Shown here: in pieces, positions 34,215-42,433 of the stretch
How positions within the stretch are numbered: position 1 is the first letter of the stretch
Layout: each line of letters starts with the position of its first letter
Program-made: the position numbers and the translations under genes
Notes under the pieces: generated by a model
Told to the model about the DNA's origin: nothing
Databases searched by the model: none
The model's input: only the letters and a program-made list of their open reading frames with translations
Source: Vallitalea pronyensis
Lineage (GTDB): Bacteria; Bacillota; Clostridia; Lachnospirales; Vallitaleaceae
Length of the DNA stretch: 64,000 bases
Direction of reading: 5' to 3'
Assembly: GCF_018141445.1 (NCBI RefSeq)
Contig: NZ_CP058649.1
Coordinates: 62,001 to 126,000 of the forward strand

Positions 34215-35993
34215 TTAACTAATGGCCTCAAATTGAGCCATGTAGAGATTATAATAGATACCTTGTGCTTGCAATAAATCCTCATGTGTACCGCTTTCCA
34301 ATATATTGGCGTGGTCCACTACAAATATACGGTCTGCCTTTTGTATGGTGGACAAACGGTGTGCAATAACAAAGGATGTTCTGTCTTGCAAGAGGGCTTC
34401 AATACCTTGTTGTACTAACCTTTCTGTATGGGTATCGATACTGGATGTTGCTTCATCCAAGATGAGTATTTTGGGCTTAGATAGTAAGGTTCGAGCAAAA
34501 GCAATTAACTGGCGTTGACCAACGGATAGCTTGGTTCCTCGCTCATTCACCTTGGTATCATAACCGTCATCCAATTTCATGATGAACTCATGTGCGTGTA
34601 CGGATTTTGCTGCTTCTATAATCTCTTCATCTGTCGCATCTAACTTACCATAGCGAATATTGTCCTTAATACTGCCTGTGAATAAAAATGTATCCTGTGT
34701 CATAATACCCATCTGGCTCCGTAGACTTTCAATGGTCACTTCCTTGATATCCACCCCGTCGATTTTAATGATTCCTTCGTTAATATCATAAAAACGGCTT
34801 AATAAGTTCACAATGGTTGTTTTACCTGCTCCTGTAGGACCTACTAAAGCAATGGTTTCTCCTTTTTTAATCTCAAAAGAAACATCTTCAAGGACCTTAA
34901 TATGATCCTCATAACCAAATGTCACATGGTCAAAGGTGACCTGACCATGAATCGTGGGCATTATTTTTGCCTCATTCACATCTTTGATATCTGGTTCTGT
35001 ATCCAGAATCTCAAAAATACGTTCGGCTCCTGCCACGTTGGTAATCAGCTGGTTGTAGAAGTTACTAAGATTCATAATGGGCTGCCAGAACATACCGATG
35101 AATGCACTAAAAGCGATAAGGGTACCGGATGTGATCGCTTCACTTCCGATGAGCCGAACACCAATGAAATACACAATGGCTGAACCAATTCCCCAAGAAA
35201 CCTCTACCATGGGCCAGAAAAAGTTATTGAGTTTAATGGCACTGATAAAGGACTGCTGATGTTCATCCAATAACCCCTTAAAGGTATCACTTGTATAACC
35301 CTCAGCTGTAAAGCTCTGTACAACACGTACACCTGAAAAAGTTTCATGGGTATAAGCATTCAAATTAGAATTCTTCTTACGAAATATTTGCCACCGCTTA
35401 TGGGCTCTTGTCTGGATGTAGTACATACCTGCTACGAGTAGCGGCAAGAATGCCATAGCCCCAAGTGCTAATCGAACATTCATAATAAACATAATAATCA
35501 GCACCACAATGATGGTGACAAAATCAGGTATTAATGTAATAACACTGTTATTTAAAACGTTTTTCAGGGAGTTTACATCCCCAATTACCCTTGCCAGAAT
35601 CTTACCTGCTGGCCGCTTATCAAAGAAGTTAAAGGATAATTTCTGTAAGTGTTCATAGAGTTCTTGGCGAATATCCATAAGAATCTTATTGGAAACACGG
35701 GACATCATGATGATCCTTTTTTTCATGCAGTATCTGGACACAAGGTTAATGACCACTGCAAGACCGCCAATTACAAACAAACCATTTATATTATTTTCCT
35801 TTATATAATCATCTACTGCTATACGCATCAGTATAGGGTTAACCACATTAACGCCTATGATAATTCCCATGATAAATAGTATGGCAACGATTTGTTTTTT
35901 ATAGTCTTTCATATAGGCAAAGAGCCGTAATAAGGTGACCTTTTTCAGAACCTCTTTTGACTGTTCATCTTCTCTAAAACTGTTAACTGCCAT
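34215..35993 (-). CDS. ABC exporter half-transporter, catalytically competent subunit (BmrD/TM288-like)
   Basis: 592 aa from ATG 35993, preceded by AGGAGGTGG; a GTG nine bases earlier is not needed. Six membrane helices (residues 30-320) and one nucleotide-binding domain: Walker A GPTGAGKTT, Q-loop MTQDTFLF, signature LSVGQ, Walker B ILILDEATSS with the catalytic Glu, and switch IAHRLST. It lies 30 bp after its partner gene, whose catalytic Glu is replaced, so together they form a heterodimeric exporter with one active ATP site. The LSVGQ signature (Gly to Val) fits the asymmetric site. Likely multidrug or lipid-type export. Confidence 0.92.
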   Translation of the reverse strand: MAVNSFREDEQSKEVLKKVTLLRLFAYMKDYKKQIVAILFIMGIIIGVNVVNPILMRIAVDDYIKENNINGLFVIGGLAVVINLVSRYCMKKRIIMMSRVSNKILMDIRQELYEHLQKLSFNFFDKRPAGKILARVIGDVNSLKNVLNNSVITLIPDFVTIIVVLIIMFIMNVRLALGAMAFLPLLVAGMYYIQTRAHKRWQIFRKKNSNLNAYTHETFSGVRVVQSFTAEGYTSDTFKGLLDEHQQSFISAIKLNNFFWPMVEVSWGIGSAIVYFIGVRLIGSEAITSGTLIAFSAFIGMFWQPIMNLSNFYNQLITNVAGAERIFEILDTEPDIKDVNEAKIMPTIHGQVTFDHVTFGYEDHIKVLEDVSFEIKKGETIALVGPTGAGKTTIVNLLSRFYDINEGIIKIDGVDIKEVTIESLRSQMGIMTQDTFLFTGSIKDNIRYGKLDATDEEIIEAAKSVHAHEFIMKLDDGYDTKVNERGTKLSVGQRQLIAFARTLLSKPKILILDEATSSIDTHTERLVQQGIEALLQDRTSFVIAHRLSTIQKADRIFVVDHANILESGTHEDLLQAQGIYYNLYMAQFEAIS

Positions 35994-36023
35994 AATTACC
36001 ACCTCCTAGTGTGTAGGTATTTA

Positions 36024-37739
36024 TTAAACGGCAAACCCTTCATATTGCTCATTATAGGTATTGTAGTAACGGCCTTTTAGGGCTAACAAAGCTTGATGAT
36101 TACCTCGTTCTACAATCTTACCATCTTCTAGAACAATGATCTCATCTGCATTCTTCACAGCAGATATACGATGGGCTATAATAATTTTTGACGTTGCTTG
36201 ACGCTTCTCAATTTCTTTTTGAATCCTCAGTTCTGTTTTCATATCCAGTGCCGACGTGGAGTCATCAAAAACAATGATGCTGGCTTCTTTTGCCAAGGCT
36301 CTTGCGATACTAATACGTTGTTTCTGTCCACCGGATAGACCAATTCCTCGTTCACCGATCACTGTATCATAGTCATTCTCCAAGTTATTGATAAAATCAT
36401 GAGCCTGTGCACTTTCGGCAGATTGAACAATCATGTTGCTAGCAAGTACTTCTGACCCAAAACTGATGTTTTCTTTTATGGTATCTGAGAATAAGAACAC
36501 ATCCTGCATGACCAAGGAAATCTGTTTTCTTAAACTTGTTAAGTCCAGAGTGTCTATTGGATGGCCATCCATGTATATACAGCCTTCAGTGGCATCATAG
36601 AACCTGACTAATAAGTTAATGAGGGATGTCTTTCCTGAACCTGTAGCCCCCATGACTGCAAGTGTTTTCCCAGGCTTAATGGTGAAGCTAATGTCTTCCA
36701 AGACTTTTGTGCCTTCAAGCTCTAGGGACACATCCTTGAACGTTACTTCACCTTTGGCATTATCTAGCTTAACAGGATTCAATGGATTTTTAATCTCTGC
36801 CACTTCATCGAATACTTTATTAATCTTATTGGATGATGCCCTGGCCTCAGCCATTAAGTTACTTAACCAACCAAACATACGCATGGGCCATACCACCATG
36901 TACATATACCCTGTAAACTTCACAAGGGTACCAATGGTCAGGTCCTCACCAATGACCAATGCACCGCCGAAGACAATTACTAATACAGGTAAGAGATTGG
37001 TTAATGTCTGGATACTAGGAAAAAATCTTGCCCATACACTGGCTTGGTGCATGTTTAATTTATAGTAGCCCTTATTATGTTTGAGAAATTTACTGGTTTC
37101 ATATTTTTCTCTGGCGAAAGCTTTTACCAGCCTAACCCCAGCTATATTTTCTTGAGCAGTGGTATTCAGGGTTGCATTTTGCTCACTGATCTTTTCAAAG
37201 GTGTCTCGAATGGTTTTCTCTAGCTTAAGGGCTAAAAATCCCATGAGTGGCATGGTGATTACTGCCAACAGTGATAAGCTCATGCTTATTCGAAACATCA
37301 ATACCGTGGCGATAACAAATGAAATACACGATTCAATGACAAGCATAAGTGCAAAACTGACACCTTCCCATACTTTATCTGCATCGTCTTTGATTCTTGA
37401 CATGAGTTCACCTGTATTCTTCCGATCAAAGAACCCAAAGGATAAACTCTGTATATGATCAAATAGATCTAATCGCAACTTACATATGACCTTAGCGCCT
37501 ACCACATCAAACAGGATTTCCTTGGCATAACCAAATATCGCTCTACCAACCGTAATGCCTATTAACGCTAATACAAGGCCTTCAAATAGCTCTATCTGTC
37601 CACCTTCAAACACATCATCAATAATTCTTCCTGTAACGATTGGTGTAAATAAATCTAAGGTAATACCAAGCATCATGGCAAGACCACCAAAGAAATAATA
37701 GTACCAATACTGTTTCATATAACCGACTATACGTTTCAT
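36024..37739 (-). CDS. ABC exporter half-transporter, degenerate-site subunit (BmrC/TM287-like)
   Basis: 571 aa. Transmembrane domain about 1-310, then Walker A GATGSGKTS, Q-loop VMQDVFLF, signature LSGGQKQRIS, Walker B IIVFDDSTSAL and IAHRISA. The residue after the Walker B Asp, normally Glu, is Asp, the mark of the non-catalytic subunit in heterodimers such as TM287/288 and BmrCD. The start ATG follows AAGGAGG. Upstream lie two terminators and a leader peptide gene, so expression probably rests on transcription attenuation. Confidence 0.92.
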   Translation of the reverse strand: MKRIVGYMKQYWYYYFFGGLAMMLGITLDLFTPIVTGRIIDDVFEGGQIELFEGLVLALIGITVGRAIFGYAKEILFDVVGAKVICKLRLDLFDHIQSLSFGFFDRKNTGELMSRIKDDADKVWEGVSFALMLVIESCISFVIATVLMFRISMSLSLLAVITMPLMGFLALKLEKTIRDTFEKISEQNATLNTTAQENIAGVRLVKAFAREKYETSKFLKHNKGYYKLNMHQASVWARFFPSIQTLTNLLPVLVIVFGGALVIGEDLTIGTLVKFTGYMYMVVWPMRMFGWLSNLMAEARASSNKINKVFDEVAEIKNPLNPVKLDNAKGEVTFKDVSLELEGTKVLEDISFTIKPGKTLAVMGATGSGKTSLINLLVRFYDATEGCIYMDGHPIDTLDLTSLRKQISLVMQDVFLFSDTIKENISFGSEVLASNMIVQSAESAQAHDFINNLENDYDTVIGERGIGLSGGQKQRISIARALAKEASIIVFDDSTSALDMKTELRIQKEIEKRQATSKIIIAHRISAVKNADEIIVLEDGKIVERGNHQALLALKGRYYNTYNEQYEGFAV

Positions 37740-37786
37740 TCATACGACCTCCTTCTCCAAAAAAGATAAACCCCTTATTCAGGCAC

Positions 37787-37817
37787 AAAAAAACCATGGG
37801 TACATATGTTCCCATGG
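37787..37817 (-). terminator. Second tandem attenuator terminator of the exporter operon
   Basis: CCATGGG / CCCATGG with an inner ACATATGT stem, followed on the minus strand by a 7-nt T-run. It lies 48 bp before the exporter start codon, inside the leader transcript. Confidence 0.85.
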
Positions 37818-37824
37818 GTATCGT

Positions 37825-37857
37825 TAAAAAAGCCATGGGTATGATTAACCCACGGCT
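37825..37857 (-). terminator. First tandem attenuator terminator of the exporter operon
   Basis: Minus strand AGCCGTGGGT / ACCCATGGCT (10 bp, one G-U) with a 7-nt loop, followed by TTTTTT. It begins 13 bp after the leader peptide stop codon. Its CCATGG arm can also pair with arms of the second terminator, which allows alternative folds. Confidence 0.85.
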
Positions 37858-37869
37858 CATGTCATCAAT

Positions 37870-37962
37870 CTAAATATGTTGGATTGTTGTACCTGAGGTA
37901 GGGGTTATCCTAGTGTTCACTATCAAATTGCTTATATCTCTTCTAAAAAATCTGTTTCTCAT
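37870..37962 (-). CDS. 30-aa leader peptide of ABC exporter operon (BmrB-like in position)
   Basis: ATG to TAG, product starting MRNRFFRRDISNL and ending TTIQHI, with an excellent AAGGAGGT eight bases before the ATG. It has a basic, aromatic N-terminus and no signal peptide. It is followed within 13 bp by two tandem terminators and then the exporter genes. In Bacillus, bmrB is a leader peptide whose translation stalling by drugs disrupts a terminator upstream of bmrCD; this layout is the same, though the sequence need not be. It is most likely regulatory rather than functional as a protein. Confidence 0.8.
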   Translation of the reverse strand: MRNRFFRRDISNLIVNTRITPTSGTTIQHI

Positions 37963-38226
37963 CTTGCCTACCTCCTTCTTTAAATTTTAATGTATCCCGA
38001 TTTACTATTCATGCTTGTGATATGTTTATAACTTCACATACACTATGTATATGCTGATAGGGTTATAATATGTGACAAACTTCTTATGCATGTGTGTAAG
38101 TGGATACTTTAACCTTTTACTATATTACACAAAACTCTTTCACATGTCAAATGCTTTTTTATGGTTTATTTCTCCTATTGACGCACATATGTTCCCGTAC
38201 ATAGCCTAATCTATGCACCTTCTCAT
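37963..38226. other. Upstream region of leader peptide; no gene seen
   Basis: AT-rich region expected to hold the exporter-operon promoter. Several TATA-like boxes exist (for example around 38060-38080) but none pairs with a -35 at convincing spacing. Confidence 0.35.
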
Positions 38227-38254
38227 CAAAAAAGAGCACCCTATAAGGTGCTCT
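38227..38254 (-). terminator. Terminator after PrsA-like gene
   Basis: Perfect AGAGCACC / GGTGCTCT stem with a T-run on the minus strand, right after the stop codon (38263). Confidence 0.9.
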
Positions 38255-38262
38255 AAATTTTT

Positions 38263-39558
38263 TTATTCTTTATTATCATCTTTGTTTTCGTCTGCAGGTG
38301 ATTCGTCTGTAGACTCCTCTGATTCATCTGCTGGTTTATCTTCACCATCTGTAGATTCTGTATCATCAGCTGGCTTATCTTCACCATCTGTAGCATCTGT
38401 ATCATCGGCTGGTTTGTCTTCACTATCTGTTCCGTCTTCGGATTCATCATTTGTTTCATTTCTGGATTGTCTAACTTCTATAGCATCAAATACGTCCTGA
38501 TTCAGCTTCACTTCATAATCTTTTTTCCACTCATCAAAACGCTTTTGGAATTCTTGCTGCTTAATCTGCATGGTAGCATCATCAACTAATTTTTGTTTTT
38601 GATCTTTTACCGTCTGTATGGCTTCATCCGTTGCCTCAATTACTTCTTCTAACTTGATGATGTGATAACCATATTGAGTTTTAACCAGTTCTGAGTGCTC
38701 ACCTGGTTCCATGCCAAATGCTGAGTCTTCGAATTCTTTTACCATTTCACCTCTAGCAAAGGTATATTCACCACCGTTGTCTTTTGAACCTGGGTCTTCA
38801 CTGTACTCTTTTGCTAAAGTAGCAAAATCTTCTCCAGCTTTGACTTTCCCTAATACTTCTTCCGCTAGTGTCTTCTTCTTATCTGCTTCTTCACCTACTA
38901 ATGGTTGATTTTGCTCATCCATTGTAGAAATCAAAATATGTCGAGCTCTTACCTTCTTCGCTAAATCTTCAACTTCATAATTGCTGAATTTTAAGTAATT
39001 TGGGTTAGAGTTTAATATGTTATTCAATTCTTCTTGGTCAATTGGAAAATCAGCTAATTCCTTATCAAATATTTGCTGTCCATAGGATTCACTCTCAGCA
39101 GCACGCTTAATGGCATCTGCTGTCACACCACTGTCTTCACCAAATTGAGCAAGGGTAGATGTTACGATTTCATCCATTTTGTCTTTTTGTTCCTGTGGAA
39201 TAGAAAGACCTTCTTTTTTACCAATGATTCTAAAAATAGTATATTGCTCTGCCACTTGTAAAGCATTTTCTTTTGTCAGTTCTGCAACGGTTTTACCTTC
39301 TACTTCTTGGTCCCATACATCAGGACCATACATGTATTCATATTGCATTTCCATCTGTCTTAGAAAGAAGTTTAAATCACTTGCTGTTATTTGATCGTCA
39401 CCTATTGTTGCAACAATTTTTTCATCTTCTTCATTGGGTGTTGTGTCCGTAGCTGGTTTTTCTCCTTGTGTATTTTTGTCTTGACCACATCCTGCTAAAA
39501 GCATAGCAACCATTGTAAGCACTGCTACTACAGCCATGGACTTTTTAAATTTCATCAT
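38263..39558 (-). CDS. PrsA-like foldase lipoprotein (parvulin PPIase)
   Basis: 431 aa from ATG 39558 (MMKFKKS) after AAAGGAG. The signal peptide ends in lipobox LAGCG. A SurA/PrsA-type N-terminal helical part (about 45-210) precedes a parvulin domain (about 210-320: RARHILIS, AKEYSEDPGSKDNGGEYTFARGEMV, FGMEPGEHSELVKTQYGYHIIKL), the signature of rotamases. It should act outside the membrane in folding exported proteins, fitting the many secreted proteins nearby. Odd: the last 65 residues are an acidic tail made partly of 13-residue repeats (DGEDKPADDTEST). Confidence 0.93.
   Translation of the reverse strand: MMKFKKSMAVVAVLTMVAMLLAGCGQDKNTQGEKPATDTTPNEEDEKIVATIGDDQITASDLNFFLRQMEMQYEYMYGPDVWDQEVEGKTVAELTKENALQVAEQYTIFRIIGKKEGLSIPQEQKDKMDEIVTSTLAQFGEDSGVTADAIKRAAESESYGQQIFDKELADFPIDQEELNNILNSNPNYLKFSNYEVEDLAKKVRARHILISTMDEQNQPLVGEEADKKKTLAEEVLGKVKAGEDFATLAKEYSEDPGSKDNGGEYTFARGEMVKEFEDSAFGMEPGEHSELVKTQYGYHIIKLEEVIEATDEAIQTVKDQKQKLVDDATMQIKQQEFQKRFDEWKKDYEVKLNQDVFDAIEVRQSRNETNDESEDGTDSEDKPADDTDATDGEDKPADDTESTDGEDKPADESEESTDESPADENKDDNKE
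38330..38431 (-). repeat. 39-bp in-frame tandem repeats in the acidic tail of the PrsA-like protein
   Basis: About 2.6 copies of a 39-bp unit encoding DGEDKPADDTxxT. The first two copies differ at few positions; the third is partial and diverged. Such repeats can expand or shrink without frameshift. Confidence 0.75.
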
Positions 39559-39648
39559 AAATTGCACTCCTTTAATTATCTTTTAAGACTTTCTTTTGTT
39601 GCTCGACCTTTATAGTTTAATCGATTTGGCTTATAAAATCAAATTAAA

Positions 39649-40095
39649 TTAAGAAGAAAATAGTTTTTTCTCTTTTAAAAGGTTCTTTTTGTCTGGTTCT
39701 TTTCGATCAAGTATTAACAGTTCGACTTCTTTCGTCTGACTGATTACACTGCTTTCAATGTCTTTTTTAAGTAACCGGTGAAGCTTGCTTCTCATGGTTT
39801 CACCAAGTAACAATCGGGTGATACCCATACTCTTAATAAACTCAATAATCTTGCTGGGTACATCATTTCCACTTAGGAAATGTACTTCCCCACCTAATTG
39901 TTTGCCATACTCAAAAAGTTCCTCTAACAATTTTATGGCTTCCTCATGTTCAAAAATACTCATACCTTTTTCAACATGTAGTATATGAAGTTCTCCACCT
40001 ATATTATTAGCAATTTCTGCACCTTTTCTTATAAGTCTTCTAGAATTTTTTTGTATGGTAATACACACCAATACCTTTTCAATGTCTTGTTGCAT
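39649..40095 (-). CDS. Universal stress protein (KdpD-type Usp domain)
   Basis: 148 aa. KVLVCITIQKNSRRLIRKGAEIA resembles the Usp domain of KdpD sensor kinases, and GITRLLLGETMRSKLHRLL is the G-x-x-R-S-type ATP-binding end motif; LHILHVEKG is the usual strand. The KdpD kinase parts are absent, so it is a stand-alone Usp. Basic C-terminal tail (KKNLLKEKKLFSS). The start ATG follows AAAGGAGGGG. Stress or nucleotide sensing is possible; function not predictable. Confidence 0.82.
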   Translation of the reverse strand: MQQDIEKVLVCITIQKNSRRLIRKGAEIANNIGGELHILHVEKGMSIFEHEEAIKLLEELFEYGKQLGGEVHFLSGNDVPSKIIEFIKSMGITRLLLGETMRSKLHRLLKKDIESSVISQTKEVELLILDRKEPDKKNLLKEKKLFSS

Positions 40096-40312
40096 CTATT
40101 AGCCCCTCCTTTATAAGGCATTAACTCTTTCATTAATCCCCTAAACACAGTGCCATTATAACATGTAATAATGTTCGATGCTACCATTTAAAGAAAACTT
40201 CAATAATTGTTAACAAATTATTCATGATTGTTAATAGACGCTTTCATAACCACTATTAAGGCATACTTTTCATATATTTTATGATCTAGGCAGGAGGGAT
40301 TTCCTACTCAGC

Positions 40313-40349
40313 AAAAAAAGCCAAAAACGGCGTAGTACCGTTCCTAGCT
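40313..40349 (-). terminator. Terminator after small hypothetical gene
   Basis: Minus strand AGCTAGGAACGG / CCGTTTTTGGCT (12 bp with G-U pairs), then a 7-nt T-run. Confidence 0.8.
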
Positions 40350-40355
40350 TCATCT

Positions 40356-40652
40356 CTAATAATTGTCATCACTAAGACTCATAATTCTACCATAAACAGA
40401 TGATTTGGTATCATGCTTATATTTCATAGGAAAAAGTTTGCACATCCTATCCATTAACTCCTGATAAAATAAATCTTCAGCATGTTCTTCCTTATAGTGT
40501 TCATTTTTTCGTTGAATCCAATTGATATATTTCTGTTCTTCGGATTTTTTAAGTTCTGTCTCGATTTCTTTGATATCTTTCCATTCACCTGTATTGAGTA
40601 TTTTTTCTATGCTGCTCTCAAGAGCGAAAACATCTGAGTCTTTACACTTCAT
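40356..40652 (-). CDS. Hypothetical 98-aa helical protein
   Basis: Start ATG 40652 (MKCKDSDVF) is chosen because TTGGGAGGCG lies just upstream. A longer frame from 40742 has no ribosome binding site and begins within the preceding terminator. The protein is charged and predominantly helical (EEQKYINWIQRKNEHYKEEHAEDLFYQELMDRM), with two Cys and no membrane segment. No family recognised. It is flanked by terminators on both sides, so it is a single-gene unit. Confidence 0.65.
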   Translation of the reverse strand: MKCKDSDVFALESSIEKILNTGEWKDIKEIETELKKSEEQKYINWIQRKNEHYKEEHAEDLFYQELMDRMCKLFPMKYKHDTKSSVYGRIMSLSDDNY

Positions 40653-40731
40653 GGTAAAAAACGCCTCCCAATAAGATATACTTTTTAAAACCGTATATAC
40701 TAAATTTATTTTATTATGCCCTATTTCATGC

Positions 40732-40760
40732 AAAAAAACCACAGATATGAAAATCCATGG
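40732..40760 (-). terminator. Terminator after Asn-rich protein gene
   Basis: Minus strand CCATGGAT / ATCTGTGG (G-U pairs allowed) followed by TTTTTTT, 7 bp past the stop codon at 40767. Confidence 0.8.
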
Positions 40761-40766
40761 CTGATT

Positions 40767-41432
40767 TTATTCAAAGAAATTAGGATATCGATAATAGTAA
40801 GGCTGAGGCTTATGATATAATGGACGTCTTGATTTCCTTTTACTTCTTTTTCTACGTCTACCACATATTTCATTTAATAATAATACTTGAATAAGATGTC
40901 TTAACCATCGATAAGGTTTTCTACCATATTTAGGAGAGTTATTTACTCTGTGATTATATGGTCTATCATCCATATTCTCACGAAACTCATTCATGATATC
41001 GTCATCTTTTTCTACTTTTTCATAGATTTTATCAATGGTCATTTCAATGACTTCACGCTCTGGATATTCGTCGTACATATAGCTGCTACTATGGTCCATT
41101 GTATCACAGATTTCTTCAACGTAGTACTGTATGCGCTTGCATACTTCTGGATATAACGCTTTGAGTTTTTTCCTATCCCACTCATGCATACCCTGTTGAT
41201 CTTCTTTTGGCATCTGCACGGGCACTTTCATTGGTTTATTATGCAATCGATTTTGATTATATTGATCATATCTTGGCTTTGGATACCTGTTTTGATTCTG
41301 GTTCGGATTCTGGTTGGGATTTTGGTTAAAACCGCCATTGTATCCGTAATTACCGTACCCAAAATTTTCTTCATTATCCTCATACATATTATAAGGCCTG
41401 TAAATTTCAAAAGGGTTCTTATATTTTTCCAC
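40767..41432 (-). CDS. Asn/Tyr-rich hypothetical protein with NPNQ repeats
   Basis: 221 aa. GTG start at 41432 (TGTGGAAAAA), with TTGGAGG seven bases before. The N-terminus is Asn/Tyr/Gln rich with NPNQNPNQNPNQNQN (about 36-50). The centre (about 80-155) is a conserved-looking helical part, KLKALYPEVCKRIQYYVEEICD followed by MYDEYPEREVIEMTIDKIY. The end is strongly basic (RRRKRSKRKSRR) then Tyr/Pro rich. The composition recalls spore-coat or surface proteins of Clostridia, but no function can be assigned. Its own terminator follows. Confidence 0.75.
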   Translation of the reverse strand: MEKYKNPFEIYRPYNMYEDNEENFGYGNYGYNGGFNQNPNQNPNQNQNRYPKPRYDQYNQNRLHNKPMKVPVQMPKEDQQGMHEWDRKKLKALYPEVCKRIQYYVEEICDTMDHSSSYMYDEYPEREVIEMTIDKIYEKVEKDDDIMNEFRENMDDRPYNHRVNNSPKYGRKPYRWLRHLIQVLLLNEICGRRRKRSKRKSRRPLYHKPQPYYYRYPNFFE

Positions 41433-41548
41433 AAAAAATCCTCCAAAATATATGTCAATATAAATATATGCATGTTGAAGGTACCTTGTTCTTCTTTCAC
41501 GGAATAAATTACAATCCGTGCTATAAAATCTTCAAAGTAACAGGATGA

Positions 41549-42301
41549 TTAGTAATCAATGGTTATAACAGGAATTGCCGCATAGAGATAGGTGACATCC
41601 TCTATATCATTATAGGTTAAAGCCAAATCCACGTTTATTTTTTCACCTTTTGAAACAATATGACCATCAATGTACTTAGAGTACCCGTAGATACTGTAGA
41701 TGTCTTCTGTTAGAAATTGATCTTTTATGGTACACCCTATGGTTTTGGCTATACTTTCAACAATCTCCTCTGCTGCTTCACTATTCAATTTGCCTGGATG
41801 TTGACTGGTGATGGTCAAGTTATCGGTTGCATACACGTTGTAATTGGATAAGGTGTCTTTGATCTTATCCCGATAATAGAGTATACTGTTACATTTATCA
41901 TGTAAGACAATATTCACCACAATGTAGTTTTCTACTTTTAAGCCATTGTTGGGCACTTCTTCTACTAACTCAACAACTTTGATGATGGTGTCTGCTTCTG
42001 TGGTGTTCTTCTCAATGGTATAGACTTTCTTTAACTCTTCTTGATAAAAATCATCCTCATACATGGGTTCTAAACCAATTTCGGAAGCAACTTGTTGTCC
42101 CAGCTGTTTCATGTCATCATTGGTCATGAAGCTTTTGCTATATTCACCCCATACGTGAAGGTCTGTCTCACTTAACTCAAAATCCGTCTCATTAAAAGCC
42201 GTTAATAAGCGTTTTTCGCCATTGATGGTCACTCTTTCAACGTTATTTACCATGACCAAGATAGCGACGATACATAGGATATATATCAGCTTTTTCCACA
42301 T
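41549..42301 (-). CDS. YwmB-like exported protein (TATA-binding-like fold)
   Basis: 250 aa. N-terminal signal or anchor (KLIYILCIVAILVMV). Pattern of two similar halves: FELSETDLHVWGEYSK... and LNSEAAEEIVESIAKTIGCTIKDQF, with SITSQHPGKL-like ITSQHPGKL between, as in YwmB/DUF1779 proteins of Firmicutes (about 240-250 aa). Family function is unknown; the fold resembles TATA-binding protein. ATG follows AGGGGGGAT. It is downstream of the SLH protein gene on the same strand (132-bp gap). Confidence 0.65.
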   Translation of the reverse strand: MWKKLIYILCIVAILVMVNNVERVTINGEKRLLTAFNETDFELSETDLHVWGEYSKSFMTNDDMKQLGQQVASEIGLEPMYEDDFYQEELKKVYTIEKNTTEADTIIKVVELVEEVPNNGLKVENYIVVNIVLHDKCNSILYYRDKIKDTLSNYNVYATDNLTITSQHPGKLNSEAAEEIVESIAKTIGCTIKDQFLTEDIYSIYGYSKYIDGHIVSKGEKINVDLALTYNDIEDVTYLYAAIPVITIDY

Positions 42302-42433
42302 AAAAAATCCCCCTGTTCCAACCTTATTTTATCTTCAGAAAAGTTTCTGACGATCTTAGTTAAAGTATAGACACGGAGGGGGTTTTTTATTCATATAAAT
42401 TGTGGTCAACCCTATTTAATCACTCACATGGTA

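Noticed and set aside
33992-34285. 97-codon minus-strand frame after the exporter genes
   Set aside because: Starts inside the exporter coding region in another frame and crosses its terminator.
37618-37860. 80-codon minus-strand frame running through the tandem terminators
   Set aside because: No ribosome binding site, reads through two terminators and overlaps the exporter gene out of frame.
38330-38431. CRISPR-like periodicity
   Set aside because: Contiguous 39-bp repeats without spacers, in frame within the PrsA-like gene.
40653-40742. HEIGH motif suggesting a zinc metalloprotease at the N-terminus of the 40356 gene
   Set aside because: The motif lies upstream of the real ribosome binding site and start (40652), in DNA that overlaps the preceding terminator; it is not translated in that context.
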